Counted from the stretch's first letter, positions 30,288 through 40,820 are shown. The stretch is DNA of 64,000 nt from an uncultured Pelagibacteraceae bacterium (GCA_902543405.1 CACBYC010000005.1:1-64000); one strand, 5' to 3'. Numbers and translations: made by a program. Notes: generated from the sequence alone by a model not told the origin.

Positions 30288-32053
30288 TAAACCAGTGTTC
30301 TTCCCTTTCCAGTAATCTTTTTTTCCTTTTGATCTTTAGGACCAAGTAACATTTGATTATGAGGTTTTCCAGAAGGTATCATTGGAAAACAGTTCTCTTG
30401 TTTATCTACAAGGCAATCAAAAATTACTGGTCGATCTGTGTTTAACATTTCAATGATCTTATCATCTAATTCTTCAGGGGTTTTTGCTCTTATACCGACA
30501 CAACCATAAGCCTCGGCCATTTTAACAAAATCTGGCAATGCAGCAGTGTAACTTTCAGAATAATTTTTATCATGAAGTAATTCCTGCCACTGTCTTACCA
30601 TTCCCATGTATTCATTATTTAAAATAAATATTTTTATGGGTAAATTGTATTGTACTGCTGTAGACATTTCTTGCATAGTCATTAAAACAGAGGCTTCTCC
30701 AGCAATATCAATAACTAATTTTTTAGGGTGTGCAATCTGAACTCCTACGGCTGCAGGTAAACCATACCCCATAGTACCAAGACCTCCAGAAGTCATCCAT
30801 CTATTTGGTTTATTGAACTTATAGTGTTGAGCAGCCCACATTTGATGTTGCCCTACTTCAGTTGTGATATATGCGTCTTTGTCTTTAGTTAACTCATATA
30901 ATCTTTCAATTGCATACTGTGGTTTTATTGTCTCTTCACTACCAATATAATCTAATGATCTTTTAGATCTCCATTTCTCAATTTGTTCCCACCAATTAGA
31001 AATTTGAGATTTATTTGATTTGGAAAAATTTTTTTTTGATCTTTTAAAAGTTTTTAGTGTTGTCGTTAGAACAGATTTAATATCGCCGACAATTGCTAAA
31101 TCTACTTTTACGTTTTTATTTATAGATGATGGATCTATATCAATATGAACTTTTTTAGATTTTGGAGAGAACTCGTCAATTTTACCGGTAATTCTATCGT
31201 CAAACCTTGCACCAACATTTATCATTAAGTCGCAGCTATACATAGCATTGTTTGCTTCATAGGTACCATGCATACCTAACATTCCTAAAAATTGATTATC
31301 ATCTGCAGGAAAACAACCAAGACCCTGCAAAGTTGAAGTTATTGGAAAACCTGTTGCATACACAAGTTCTCTTAACAGCTCACTTGCTTTTGTTCCTGAA
31401 TTTATTACTCCACCTCCAGTATAAAAAATTGGTTTTTTTGCTTTGCTAATTAAATTAATTAATTCATCAATATTTTTTTGTGAATAGTTATCATGAGATT
31501 TACCATTTAATTTTTTTTTATTTTTGTAGTTTTTGTATTTAGCTTTTTGAAATTGAATATCTTTAGGTATATCTACCAAAACTGGTCCTGGTCTACCTGT
31601 TGTCGCTACCTCAAAAGCTTTATGCATTATTTCAGCTAGATCATTTACATCTTTTACTAACCAGTTATGTTTAGTACAAGGTCTAGTAATACCAGTTGTG
31701 TCACATTCTTGAAAAGCATCTGTACCAATTAAATGTGTTGGAACTTGACCTGTGATGCAAACTAAAGGAACAGAGTCCATGTAAGCGTCTGTCAAAGCAG
31801 TAACAGCATTGGTGGCTCCAGGACCTGAAGTTACTAACAATACACCTGGTTTTCCAGTTGATCTTGCATAGCCTTCTGCGGCGTGTCCTGCGCCCTGTTC
31901 GTGTCTTACTAAAATATGTTTTATTGAATTAAAATTTTTTAATTCATCATATATTGGAAGGACTGCTCCTCCAGGATAACCAAATATGTGACTAACATTT
32001 TGATCTTCCAAACATTTGAATACTATCTCAGCTCCTGAATATAATTTTAGCAT
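30287..32053 (-). CDS. ilvB: Acetolactate synthase large (catalytic) subunit
   Basis: A 588-residue TPP- and FAD-dependent enzyme making acetolactate or 2-aceto-2-hydroxybutyrate. The catalytic glutamate is in LVRHEQGAGHAAEGYARSTG near residue 51. Other motifs are GFPITSTLQGLGCFPADD near 240 and the TPP/Mg segment GEASVLMTMQEMSTAVQYNLPIKIFILNNEYMGMV near 435-470 (GE/A replaces the more usual GDGS/GDAS start). It is the first gene of ilvB-ilvH-ilvC-leuA. A 6-bp inverted repeat (32057-32062 with 32081-32086) lies just upstream in the leader. Confidence 0.96.
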   Translation of the reverse strand: MLKLYSGAEIVFKCLEDQNVSHIFGYPGGAVLPIYDELKNFNSIKHILVRHEQGAGHAAEGYARSTGKPGVLLVTSGPGATNAVTALTDAYMDSVPLVCITGQVPTHLIGTDAFQECDTTGITRPCTKHNWLVKDVNDLAEIMHKAFEVATTGRPGPVLVDIPKDIQFQKAKYKNYKNKKKLNGKSHDNYSQKNIDELINLISKAKKPIFYTGGGVINSGTKASELLRELVYATGFPITSTLQGLGCFPADDNQFLGMLGMHGTYEANNAMYSCDLMINVGARFDDRITGKIDEFSPKSKKVHIDIDPSSINKNVKVDLAIVGDIKSVLTTTLKTFKRSKKNFSKSNKSQISNWWEQIEKWRSKRSLDYIGSEETIKPQYAIERLYELTKDKDAYITTEVGQHQMWAAQHYKFNKPNRWMTSGGLGTMGYGLPAAVGVQIAHPKKLVIDIAGEASVLMTMQEMSTAVQYNLPIKIFILNNEYMGMVRQWQELLHDKNYSESYTAALPDFVKMAEAYGCVGIRAKTPEELDDKIIEMLNTDRPVIFDCLVDKQENCFPMIPSGKPHNQMLLGPKDQKEKKITGKGRTLV

Positions 32054-32106
32054 TCAACCAATCTAGCTGAAGTTGTACTCATTGGTCAAGTTATTGTGAG
32101 GATTAT

Positions 32107-33015
32107 TTATAATTTTTTTATAAATTTAGAAAGATCCTTAACATCAAATTTTTGCCAATCACTCATTTGACCCCTAGACCAAGTTCGCTGTCTTTTAGCG
32201 TATTGTCTGGTTTTTATAACAATATTTAGTTTTAAATCATGTATAGAAGTTTTTTTATCAATAAAATCTTTAATCTCTCTTATTCCTATAACTTTGAAGA
32301 TGTTGCTATCACTCTTCAAATTGAGCTTTAAAAAATCCTTAACTTCTTTAATAGCTCCATCTTTAATCATTTGGTCTACTCTCTTGGAAATTTTATTAAT
32401 TAATTCATCTTTGGGATAATCAATATAAATTTTTATAAATTGATCTTTTTTAAAAGATGGTTTTGTTTTCTTATACCATTCTAAAATTGATTTCTTTGAA
32501 ATCGATATAACTTCATAAGCTCTGATTGATCTTTGAACATCAGTTGGGTCAATCCTATTTTTTACCAATGGATCAATTTTTAAAAGTTTTAAAAAAAACT
32601 TTTTTTGACCTAAATTATTTTGCATTCGTCTTGTTTTATTACGAATAGAGATGGGAATTTTTGGAATTTTAACCAATCCATCAGTCAGAGCTTTAAAATA
32701 AAGACCAGTACCACCGACTAAAACTGGTATTTTATTTTTGTCTCGAATTTTTTTAATTTTTTTCTTTGCTAATTTTAACCATTCGCCAGACGAAAATTCT
32801 TTTTTAACACTTCTAAAACCGTATAAATGGTGATCTATTTTATTTAAATCAGTTTTTGAAGGTCTAGCAGTCAGTATATTTAATTCTTTATATACCTGCA
32901 TACTATCTGCATTAATAATTTCTCCATTTAATTTTTTAGCAATTTTCAATGCAACTTTAGACTTGCCTGATGCAGTTGGACCTGAGATTAATATTATTTT
33001 GGACTTTAGGTCCAT
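32107..33015 (-). CDS. miaA: tRNA dimethylallyltransferase
   Basis: A 302-residue enzyme that adds the dimethylallyl group to A37 of tRNAs reading UNN codons. P-loop GPTASGKSKVALKIA is near residue 11, followed by NADSMQVYKELNILTARP (catalytic Asp/Thr region) and PVLVGGTGLYFKALTDGL near 99. The C-terminal motif TRQYAKRQRTWSR near 268 is typical. Length is normal. It is 4 bases downstream of the degP gene. Confidence 0.95.
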   Translation of the reverse strand: MDLKSKIILISGPTASGKSKVALKIAKKLNGEIINADSMQVYKELNILTARPSKTDLNKIDHHLYGFRSVKKEFSSGEWLKLAKKKIKKIRDKNKIPVLVGGTGLYFKALTDGLVKIPKIPISIRNKTRRMQNNLGQKKFFLKLLKIDPLVKNRIDPTDVQRSIRAYEVISISKKSILEWYKKTKPSFKKDQFIKIYIDYPKDELINKISKRVDQMIKDGAIKEVKDFLKLNLKSDSNIFKVIGIREIKDFIDKKTSIHDLKLNIVIKTRQYAKRQRTWSRGQMSDWQKFDVKDLSKFIKKL

Positions 33016-33019
33016 GTTG

Positions 33020-34417
33020 TTATTTTAATTTAACACCAATATATGTTCTTTGATTTTGGTTATTATAAATTGCAATCAGCAAGTTATTTTCATCACTTCT
33101 TAACTTTAATTTTACCACATTATCAAGATCACCTATTGTATTGATTTTTTTTCTATTTGCTTCAACAATAACATTGTTAACTTGTAAATAGTTTATAGGG
33201 CTATCTTTATCTATTTTAGTGATGACCACTCCACTTGTTCCTTTTGGAAGATTTCTTGCCTCAATATCCTCTTTACTTAATAAACGAACATCTATTTTCA
33301 AACCTTCAATTCTCTTTACTTTTGGTTTTTCAATTGTTGGTTTTTGTGCTTTAAAATCTTCTGAAGTTTCTAATCTTCCAAGAATTATTTCTTTTGTAAT
33401 TTCTCGTTTATTTCTCCAAACTTTAACAATTACTTTTTTTCCAACATCTGTTTCGGCAACTATTTTAGGTAGTTCCTTCATTTCATTAATAGGTTTTCCG
33501 TCAAACTCTAAAATTATATCGCCAGGTTTAATTCCTCCTTTATCTGATGGACTATTATCCGCAACGCTTGCAACCAGGGCACCTCTGGGTTTGTCCAGCT
33601 TTTCTGCATCTGCTATTCCTTGATCTACGACTTGTATTCTAACTCCAAGCCATCCTCTTTTTGTTTCTCCAAATTCAATTAATTGTTCAATTACTTTTTG
33701 AGCACTATTTGATGGTATTGCAAAACCTATTCCAATTGAACCAGATTGGCCAAGTATAGCTGTGTTAATTCCAATAACATCTCCGTTCATATTAAATAAC
33801 GGTCCACCAGAATTTCCTTGATTTATTGAAGCGTCGGTTTGAATATAATCTTCATATCTTGAAAGTCCTATGCTTCTATTTCTGGCGGAAATTATTCCTG
33901 CTGTTACTGTGCCTCCAAGACCAAATGGATTACCTATTGCAATAACCCAATCTCCAATTCTGGCCTTATCTGAGTTACCAAATTTTACTGGTTTAAATTT
34001 TTCGTCAGACTTTATTTTTAATACTGCAATATCCATACCAGCGTCGGCACCGAGCACTTCTGCTTTATAATCCTCATCTCCATTAACTCTAACAAATATA
34101 TCTGATGCTCCTTGAATAACATGGTTGTTTGTTATTACAATTCCCTCCTCATCAATTATAAAGCCTGATCCTAGCGCACTAGTTTGTCTTTGTTGAGGAG
34201 AGCCAAACATATCTTCAAATGGTGAACCTGGTGGAAATTCAAATGGCAAAGGATTTGATCTAGTTGTTACAGTAGTTGTAGTTGAAATATTTACAACCGA
34301 TGGCATTAATCTTTCTGCTAAATCTGCAAATGATGATGGAATTTCTTGAGCTTTGGAAATCGAAAAATAACTTATTGAAACTATTAATATTGATAAAATT
34401 TTGTACATATTTTTCAT
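33020..34417 (-). CDS. degP: Periplasmic serine protease, DegP/Do family
   Basis: HtrA-type protease and chaperone for misfolded envelope proteins. The ATG at 34417 (465 residues) is chosen because it overlaps the upstream stop as ATGA and begins a normal signal peptide (MKNMYKILSILIVSISYFSI, cleavage near SKAQE). A longer form starts 15 bases upstream. Counting from this start, the triad is H99 (TNNHVI), D129 (GMDIAVLKI) and S203 (QGNSGGPLF). Two PDZ domains follow, at about 255-345 and 370-460. It lies next to hflC/hflK, a common alphaproteobacterial arrangement for membrane quality control. Confidence 0.95.
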   Translation of the reverse strand: MKNMYKILSILIVSISYFSISKAQEIPSSFADLAERLMPSVVNISTTTTVTTRSNPLPFEFPPGSPFEDMFGSPQQRQTSALGSGFIIDEEGIVITNNHVIQGASDIFVRVNGDEDYKAEVLGADAGMDIAVLKIKSDEKFKPVKFGNSDKARIGDWVIAIGNPFGLGGTVTAGIISARNRSIGLSRYEDYIQTDASINQGNSGGPLFNMNGDVIGINTAILGQSGSIGIGFAIPSNSAQKVIEQLIEFGETKRGWLGVRIQVVDQGIADAEKLDKPRGALVASVADNSPSDKGGIKPGDIILEFDGKPINEMKELPKIVAETDVGKKVIVKVWRNKREITKEIILGRLETSEDFKAQKPTIEKPKVKRIEGLKIDVRLLSKEDIEARNLPKGTSGVVITKIDKDSPINYLQVNNVIVEANRKKINTIGDLDNVVKLKLRSDENNLLIAIYNNQNQRTYIGVKLK

Positions 34418-34599
34418 GACTTTGAATACCAAATAATTATAAATCCTATAATTGCAAATACCAATCCACCTGCTCTTAATTGTTTATCAGCTACAGCATC
34501 GAGTTTTTTTAACATATTTTTCATTTTTGATGGAAATAAGGCATAAAAAACACCTTCTATAAATAAGAAAAGACCAAATGCTATGATCAATTCTTTCAT
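34414..34599 (-). CDS. DUF2065 small membrane protein
   Basis: A 61-residue protein with two predicted transmembrane helices (ELIIAFGLFLFIEGVFYALFPS and LRAGGLVFAIIGFIIIWYSKS) and a short basic loop. This matches the DUF2065 family, usually found next to hflKC and degP as here. It is probably an accessory of the HflKC complex; that role is inferred from position only. It is 14 bases after hflC and overlaps degP by 4. Confidence 0.85.
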   Translation of the reverse strand: MKELIIAFGLFLFIEGVFYALFPSKMKNMLKKLDAVADKQLRAGGLVFAIIGFIIIWYSKS

Positions 34600-34613
34600 G
34601 TTAACTAAAATTG

Positions 34614-35474
34614 TTATTTTTCTTTATTTCCAAAAAACTTAAAGAATTCACTATCAGGAGATAATATCATTGATGTTTCTCCACCAATTAAGGCGTTTTG
34701 GTAAGCTTGCATTGCTCTGTAAAAACCAAAAAATTCAGGGTCTTGTCCAAATGCATCAGCAAAAATTTTATTTTTTTGACCATCTCCTTCCCCTTTCATA
34801 ATTTCTGATTTTTTTTGAGCGTCAGCTAGAATAACTGTAACTTCTTTATCTGCTGTGGATGTTATAGTGACTGCCATCTCAGCACCTTTTGCTCTAAATT
34901 CTTTTGCTTCTCTCTCCCTCTCAGTTTGCATTCTTCTAAAGATTGCATCACTATTTGCTTGAGGTAAATCAGCTCTTTTAATTCTTACGTCAACTATCTT
35001 AATACCAAAGTTTTCAGCTTCATTGTTAACACCTTGTTGAATTAAGGCCATTTGCTTTGATCTATCTTCAGATAACAATGTTTGTAGTTTTTGTTGACCT
35101 AATACATTTCTTATTCTCGAATTAATAATCGTTGCTAGTCTTGATCTCGCAACTCTTTCGTTTCCTACGGAAATATAAAATTTCAATGGATCAATAATTT
35201 GAAATCTTGCAAATGCATCAACTATTAGACGTTTTTGATCAGATGCAATAACCTCTTCTGGCGGAGTATCTAAATTTAAAACTCTTTTATCTAAAAACAC
35301 TACGTTTTGAATAAAAGGTAGCTTAAAGTTTAAACCTGGCTTTAAAATAATTCTCTTGGGATCACCAAATTGTAGGACTATAGCTTGGTTTACTTCTTTA
35401 ACTATAAATATTGAAAAGAATAAAGTTGCTCCTATTAAAATGATTATCGGTAATATAAATTTTCCAGCTTTCAT
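34614..35474 (-). CDS. hflC: HflC, SPFH-domain membrane protein
   Basis: A 286-residue subunit of the HflKC complex that modulates the FtsH protease. One N-terminal transmembrane helix (ILPIIILIGATLFFSIFIVK) is followed by the SPFH/band-7 domain (VNQAIVLQFGDPKRIILKPGLNFKLPF) and a helical region (VRIKRADLPQANSDAIFRRMQTEREREAKEFRAKG) typical of HflC. The start overlaps the hflK stop by 1 base. Confidence 0.95.
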   Translation of the reverse strand: MKAGKFILPIIILIGATLFFSIFIVKEVNQAIVLQFGDPKRIILKPGLNFKLPFIQNVVFLDKRVLNLDTPPEEVIASDQKRLIVDAFARFQIIDPLKFYISVGNERVARSRLATIINSRIRNVLGQQKLQTLLSEDRSKQMALIQQGVNNEAENFGIKIVDVRIKRADLPQANSDAIFRRMQTEREREAKEFRAKGAEMAVTITSTADKEVTVILADAQKKSEIMKGEGDGQKNKIFADAFGQDPEFFGFYRAMQAYQNALIGGETSMILSPDSEFFKFFGNKEK

Positions 35475-36574
35475 TAGTTTGTCCCTGATTTTAATTCTTG
35501 TAATGGAAGATATGGTACAACACCTGAGCCTGAATCTTTATCAATTATAATTTTATTAATATCAGCAAGAACCTGCTCCATTGTCTCCAAATACATTCTT
35601 TCTTGAGTAACCTCTTTTGCTTTCGCATACTCAGTGTAAATTGATAAAAATCTACTTGCTTCACCCTCTGCTTTTGCAACAACCTCTTTCTTATAAGCTT
35701 CAGCAGCTTGTAAAATTTTTGCTGCTTCTCCTCGAGCTCTTGGTATTACATCATTAGCGTAAGCTTCTGCTTCGTTTTTCGATCTTTCCATATCCGCTCT
35801 TGCAGCTTGTACATCTCTAAAAGCATCAATAACCTGGTCTGGTGGATCAGCTTTTTGAGTTTGTACTTGTGTAATTTGAACTCCACTTTCATATTCATCA
35901 AGTATTCCTTGTATAATATCTTGTGTATCTCTTTCTATAACTGCTCTACCTTCTGTAAGAATTGGTTGAATATCTGATCTTGCTATTACTTCTCTCATTG
36001 CAGTTTCTGCTGCAGCTTTAACTGTTCCCTCTGGGTCTTGAATTTTAAATAAAAAGTTACCCGCATCTTTAATTACCCAAAATACGGAAAAGTCTATGTT
36101 AACAATATTTTCATCACCAGTTAACATTAAGCTTTCCTCTGGAACATCCGCAACACCACCGCCTTGACCAAATCCACTATCTCTCTCTGATCTAAAACCG
36201 ATGTCCATTCTATTAACTTTTGTAACTTTTGGAGTTAACACACTCTCAATTGGGAATGGAAAATGATAATTTAATCCTGGTTGAGTGGTATTTACAAATT
36301 TTCCAAATCTTAAGACCACGCCCTGTTCATCGGGTAAAACTCTATACAAACCACTCAATGCCCAAATTACAACTAGTATGATCAAACCTAATATAATAGG
36401 TTTTTTTCCACCTGTACCACTTCCAGTAAATTTGTTTATAGTATCTTGCAATTTTTTAATTGCTTCATCTAAATTAGGAGGTGTAGGGCCTCTTCTGAAA
36501 CCTCCACCATTTCCGCTACCTCCACCACTACCTGGAGGACTTCCCCATGGACTTTGATTTTTATAAATCGTCAT
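35474..36574 (-). CDS. hflK: HflK, SPFH-domain membrane protein
   Basis: A 366-residue partner of HflC. The N-terminus is Gly/Pro-rich and cytoplasmic (QSPWGSPPGSGGGSGNGGGF), followed by a transmembrane helix near 64-82 (PIILGLIILVVIWALSGLY). The SPFH domain starts VLPDEQGVVLRFGKFVNTTQPGLNYHFPFPIE, and a coiled-coil rich region (QAARADMERSKNEAEAYANDVIPRARGEAAKI) follows. It is the first gene of hflK-hflC-DUF2065-degP-miaA and is divergent from mrp across 53 bases. Confidence 0.95.
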   Translation of the reverse strand: MTIYKNQSPWGSPPGSGGGSGNGGGFRRGPTPPNLDEAIKKLQDTINKFTGSGTGGKKPIILGLIILVVIWALSGLYRVLPDEQGVVLRFGKFVNTTQPGLNYHFPFPIESVLTPKVTKVNRMDIGFRSERDSGFGQGGGVADVPEESLMLTGDENIVNIDFSVFWVIKDAGNFLFKIQDPEGTVKAAAETAMREVIARSDIQPILTEGRAVIERDTQDIIQGILDEYESGVQITQVQTQKADPPDQVIDAFRDVQAARADMERSKNEAEAYANDVIPRARGEAAKILQAAEAYKKEVVAKAEGEASRFLSIYTEYAKAKEVTQERMYLETMEQVLADINKIIIDKDSGSGVVPYLPLQELKSGTN

Positions 36575-36627
36575 TATGACATTCTATATAGTGTCTTTAT
36601 GGTCAAAAACAAGGTAAGTGTATTTTT

Positions 36628-37452
36628 ATGAATGATAAAAAAGTAGGTCTTAGTGACACAATGAAGGCAAAAACTGAGCCAAAAACCTTCAAAAGAAACC
36701 CAATTCCAGGAACTAAGTTTACAATTGCAATATCTAGTGCAAAGGGAGGTGTTGGAAAATCTACTTTTGCTACAAATCTAGCTTTAGCCCTTAAAACTAT
36801 TGGATGTAAAGTCGGAATTTTAGATGCTGATATTTACGGACCTTCTTTACCAAAGTTATTCTCTATAAATGAAAAGCCAGATAGCGACGGTCAAACTTTA
36901 AAACCGATTATAAAGTATGATATTCAATGTATGTCTATTGGATTTCTGACAGATGAGCAAACACCGATGATCTGGAGAGGACCAATGGTAACAAGTGCTA
37001 TTAAAACTTTCACTCAAAAAGTCGGGTGGAAAGATTTAGACTTTATTATTGTTGATATGCCCCCAGGTACTGGTGATACTCAACTGACATTTGCACAAGA
37101 GATTAGTGTAGATGGTGCGATCATAGTATCAACTCCTCAGGAGATTGCACTCCAAGATGTAAAAAGAGGAATTAGAATGTTTGATAAATTAAAAGTAAAT
37201 ATTATTGGATTAATTGACAATATGAGTCACTTTATTGGAGATGATGGAAAAAAATATGCAATTTTTGGAGAGAATGGTGTTGAAAGAACCGCACAAGAAT
37301 TTGAGAAGAAATTTTTAGGACAAATACCAATAAACTCCGATGTTGGAAAATATGGAGATATGGGAATTCCTATTGTTGAAAAAGATCCAGAACATGAAAT
37401 TACAAAAATTTACTTAAAATTTGCTGAGGAAATTAAACAATCTTATCTGTAA
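36628..37452 (+). CDS. mrp: Iron-sulfur cluster carrier ATPase, Mrp/ApbC family
   Basis: A 274-residue P-loop ATPase involved in Fe-S cluster delivery. The deviant Walker A is [20 protein letters not shown] near residue 32, with [13 protein letters not shown] near 141. The N-terminal MIP18/DUF59 domain found in many Mrp proteins is absent, leaving only a basic lead of about 25 residues. The CxxC pair that bridges the cluster in the dimer is also missing: the region reads [20 protein letters not shown]. Cluster binding may therefore differ. Its end overlaps the convergent thyX end by 20 bases. Confidence 0.88.
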   Translation: MNDKKVGLSDTMKAKTEPKTFKRNPIPGTKFTIAISSAKGGVGKSTFATNLALALKTIGCKVGILDADIYGPSLPKLFSINEKPDSDGQTLKPIIKYDIQCMSIGFLTDEQTPMIWRGPMVTSAIKTFTQKVGWKDLDFIIVDMPPGTGDTQLTFAQEISVDGAIIVSTPQEIALQDVKRGIRMFDKLKVNIIGLIDNMSHFIGDDGKKYAIFGENGVERTAQEFEKKFLGQIPINSDVGKYGDMGIPIVEKDPEHEITKIYLKFAEEIKQSYL

Positions 37453-38380
37453 TTTCAAAAGCTTCCATAAGTTCATTCCACTCTCTTTTTGAAAGTCCGG
37501 ATTGTTCTAAATTTATCTCCTCACCTTTTAATAATTTTTGAATAATAATTTTTCCTTTAGCTGAGACTTCTGTACCACCTACTCTGTAGTCCATAAAAGC
37601 ATCGTATGTAATAGGAACCCATTTTTTTAATGTATCCAGCATTATATCTGCATAAACTCTTATTTCGTATTGTGCATGATGATCTGCACGTAATCTTAAA
37701 AAATTCATTAAATTTAATAAGTCAGTTTTCCAATACCACTGGGTGTAAGTGTTTAATGTTAAGTTCATTCTAGCTAATTCCCTTGCTAAACCTTTTTTAT
37801 TTTCATCAATTGTAGATCCATCAAATTTTTGATTAAGCATAGTTTCATAATTATCATATGTTCTTTCAGCATCATTTTTTAAAAGTTCTAATACTTCCTT
37901 TGCTTGATCCCCCTCAATCACATCACCTCTTCCTTGTCTGTTTGCAATTGATTGCGCTGCTAAATTTTGTGGATCAGGTAAATAAAATTCTTTATCTAAA
38001 ATAGAATATCTTGCGGAGTATTCATTAACATTTGCCGTACGATGTCTAATCCATTGTCTTGCTATAAATATTGGTAATTTAACATGATATTTAATTTCAC
38101 ACATTTCGAATGGAGTGCTATGCCAATGACGCATTAAATATTTTATTAGACCACTATCTGTTGAAACCTGTTTAGTTCCTTTACCATAGGAGACTCTAGC
38201 AGACTGAACAATCGAACTATCATCACCCATATAATCAATAACTCTTATAAATCCGTGATCTAGAGCTGGCATCGCTTCATATAATACTTTTTCTAACTCA
38301 GGAACTGTAACTCTTTTAGTTGTATTATTCTGGGATTGTTGCTCTTTTATATCTTTTATTTGTTCTTTAGTAAGTTTCAT
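37433..38380 (-). CDS. thyX: Flavin-dependent thymidylate synthase
   Basis: Makes dTMP from dUMP with FAD and methylenetetrahydrofolate. The 315-residue protein carries the ThyX signature [14 protein letters not shown] at residues 112-125, preceded by PIFIARQW. The nucleotide-binding region [17 protein letters not shown] lies near 232. Length is near the upper end for the family. It stands in place of ThyA in many streamlined marine bacteria. Convergent overlap with mrp. Confidence 0.95.
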   Translation of the reverse strand: MKLTKEQIKDIKEQQSQNNTTKRVTVPELEKVLYEAMPALDHGFIRVIDYMGDDSSIVQSARVSYGKGTKQVSTDSGLIKYLMRHWHSTPFEMCEIKYHVKLPIFIARQWIRHRTANVNEYSARYSILDKEFYLPDPQNLAAQSIANRQGRGDVIEGDQAKEVLELLKNDAERTYDNYETMLNQKFDGSTIDENKKGLARELARMNLTLNTYTQWYWKTDLLNLMNFLRLRADHHAQYEIRVYADIMLDTLKKWVPITYDAFMDYRVGGTEVSAKGKIIIQKLLKGEEINLEQSGLSKREWNELMEAFEITDKIV

Positions 38381-38431
38381 TTTTGATATTATATTTTTTA
38401 TTAATTATGAAGATATAATCAATATAAATTG

Positions 38432-40543
38432 TTACTTTATCCTACTTAAAATTTCAATAAAATCTGGCATTATTAATTTTACTCCATCATCAGATAAGTG
38501 GTCGTCATCTAAATAATAAATCTCATTTTGGCTGTGAGTAATACATTTATCTTTTATATTTAAATCACACAATTTTTTATGAGGATATATTCTATATAAA
38601 TTTGGATGCTCAATCTGATCTAGCATTTCAAAAACTTCTTTATTCCTATCTAAAAATAAGTCGTAAGATGTTGTTACATATCTTTTTTCAGGTAATTCAA
38701 AAAATTCATCAGTTGATAAAAAATTTTGAAATAATGATTTCATTTTTAATCTTGGTAAGATTCGTGAGGCTACTACATTCGGAACCCAAAATCCTGCCTC
38801 AGGAACAGGATAAAAAATTATAACATTTATGTTTTTGTCCAATACTTTTGAGAGACTTTTATTAAAAGATTTTTTAATTATTTTTTTTCTATTTTTCTCT
38901 TCTAATCTTTGTTGATTTTCATCTAGAAAATAAGGCAAAAATTTAACTTTTTCAACTCCATCTGTGCCTTGATGGTTGTCAAAGCCTGTTCTATGCCAGT
39001 AAAGTGGAAATCTAGATATTAATATTATAGTTGAAATATTATTATTTTCCAAAATATTATTCACTTCTTTATAAAGAAATTTCATATCTCCGTTATTTCT
39101 CTCAACATTAAAAAAATCTAAAGAAAAGATATTTGAATATTCAAGATAAATTAAATTACGATTAGTAGTGTGAAGTTTATTTTTAATTTCATTTTTAAAA
39201 TTTCCCGCATGAGAATCGCCTATTAATAGAAATGTTTCAGAATTAGGTTTATAAGAGTAAATAGAATTAACTTTTTCTTCAATTGGCTTAATGTTTGTAT
39301 TTTTAAACAGAGGATTGTTTATTTTATCGGTAATCTTAAATTGTTTAAAATATTCAGGAATAATTGTAGAATAACCTTTGTTTTTATATGAATGAAAACA
39401 CAATATAAATAAAGTAAAAATTATTATAAATAAAAATAAAAATAAAGTTTTAGTACTTGTAATTTTTTTTTTTCTAAAAGGTTGCTCAATAAAATTGTAT
39501 GATAGAAATGATAAAAAAAAAATAGATAAAATTAATATTACATAATCTTTAATTGTGTTCATATCATAAGGGGAGAACTTTACAAATGAAAATACAGGAT
39601 AATGCCAAAGATAAAGTGAGTAAGATATTAAACCTATAAAAACTAATGGTTTTAAAGATAAAGAAAAATTTATAAAATTTTTTTCTTGAGCAAATAATAT
39701 AATCAAAAAAGTTCCTATAACAGGTATTAATGTAATTAAGCCAGGATGAGAAAAAATGACTTTGTTAACTAAATTGTATTCAGTTGTTAAACTTTCTTTA
39801 AAAAAAAATATGGATGAAAAAATAAAAATAATGCCGATTATTTGCAAAAAAAATTTGATTGATTTAGATTTTAAGTTAAAATTTTGCAGATGCATTTTTG
39901 CTGCTAGCGCACCTATTAAAAATTCCCATATTCTAGTTGGAAACATATAAAAACTTAGAGACTGATCGTAAAAACTTAAATAAATCGAATATATAAAACT
40001 TAAAATTGCTACGATACTGAAAGCAAAAACTATTTTTCTTTTTGAAAATTTATATATTAAAATTAAACTTAGTGGATATATGAAATAAAATTGTTCCTCA
40101 ACTGAAAGAGACCAATAATGAAGCAATGGTTTATAAATACTTGGTGACGCATAATAATTTATCTCATTAAAATAGAAAAAAAAATTAGAAGTAAAAAAAA
40201 TTCCACTTATTAATGACCCTACGTATTCTAACAATGGTAGTGGTAGGAAAAACAAAATTGCAAAAGGATACGTTACAGCAGCTACAGTTAATAATGCTGG
40301 CATTATTCTTCTAATTCTTCTTAAAAAAAAGTTGCTAAAAGTAAATTCGCCTTTATTTTGCTCAATTAAGATTAATTTAGTTATTAAATATCCAGAAATA
40401 ACAAAGAAAATATCTACACCTACATATCCACCTTTAAAATTAATGTTATAAAAGTTAAAATTAGCATGAAATAATATGACTGATAAAACTGCTATAGCTC
40501 TTAATCCATCAATTTGTGGAATATATGCAATTTTATTAGTCAT
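38432..40543 (-). CDS. OafA-type acyltransferase with C-terminal SGNH domain
   Basis: A 703-residue membrane protein. The N-terminal acyltransferase-3 domain (about 1-380, ten or so helices) begins YIPQIDGLRAIAVLSVILFHAN, with GGYVGVDIFFVISGYLIT and HYWSLSVEEQFYFIYPL as family motifs. The extracytoplasmic SGNH hydrolase-like domain (about 425-700) has the nucleophile region LLIGDSHAGNF and the C-terminal D-x-x-H in DDDHLSDDG. Such proteins O-acetylate lipopolysaccharide, capsule or other surface glycans. It is the last host gene before the tmRNA and its island. Confidence 0.9.
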   Translation of the reverse strand: MTNKIAYIPQIDGLRAIAVLSVILFHANFNFYNINFKGGYVGVDIFFVISGYLITKLILIEQNKGEFTFSNFFLRRIRRIMPALLTVAAVTYPFAILFFLPLPLLEYVGSLISGIFFTSNFFFYFNEINYYASPSIYKPLLHYWSLSVEEQFYFIYPLSLILIYKFSKRKIVFAFSIVAILSFIYSIYLSFYDQSLSFYMFPTRIWEFLIGALAAKMHLQNFNLKSKSIKFFLQIIGIIFIFSSIFFFKESLTTEYNLVNKVIFSHPGLITLIPVIGTFLIILFAQEKNFINFSLSLKPLVFIGLISYSLYLWHYPVFSFVKFSPYDMNTIKDYVILILSIFFLSFLSYNFIEQPFRKKKITSTKTLFLFLFIIIFTLFILCFHSYKNKGYSTIIPEYFKQFKITDKINNPLFKNTNIKPIEEKVNSIYSYKPNSETFLLIGDSHAGNFKNEIKNKLHTTNRNLIYLEYSNIFSLDFFNVERNNGDMKFLYKEVNNILENNNISTIILISRFPLYWHRTGFDNHQGTDGVEKVKFLPYFLDENQQRLEEKNRKKIIKKSFNKSLSKVLDKNINVIIFYPVPEAGFWVPNVVASRILPRLKMKSLFQNFLSTDEFFELPEKRYVTTSYDLFLDRNKEVFEMLDQIEHPNLYRIYPHKKLCDLNIKDKCITHSQNEIYYLDDDHLSDDGVKLIMPDFIEILSRIK

Positions 40544-40766
40544 TAATTAAAATAAAACTTTAGAATATTTATATAATAACTATATTACGTCTGTTGGATT
40601 TCCAACTATGACGATAAACGAATTTCGTAATAACCATTACGGACGTGGGGGCAGTACCCACCACCTCCACCATTTACAACTTAAGGGGGTGAATTAGGAT
40701 CGACGGGTGTCTAAAAGTTGTTCTTTCGTCCGGTATTGTTCCGCCGTGAAGGGCTAATTTATAAAT

Positions 40767-40796
40767 GCTAACGAAAGTTACGCACTTGCAGCTTAA
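40767..40796 (+). other. tmRNA proteolysis-tag reading frame
   Basis: GCT resume codon followed by codons for ANESYALAA and a TAA stop. The YALAA end is the classic degradation signal recognised by ClpXP and SspB-type adaptors. The stop codon lies in the 5' strand of a 9-bp stem, as in other tmRNAs. Confidence 0.95.
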
Positions 40797-40820
40797 TTAG
40801 TTTACTAATTAAGTTACGGG

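Noticed and set aside
32057-32086. Attenuator or T-box-like leader of ilvB
   Set aside because: Only a 6-bp inverted repeat with a 18-base loop; no leader peptide, T-box or terminator T-tract.
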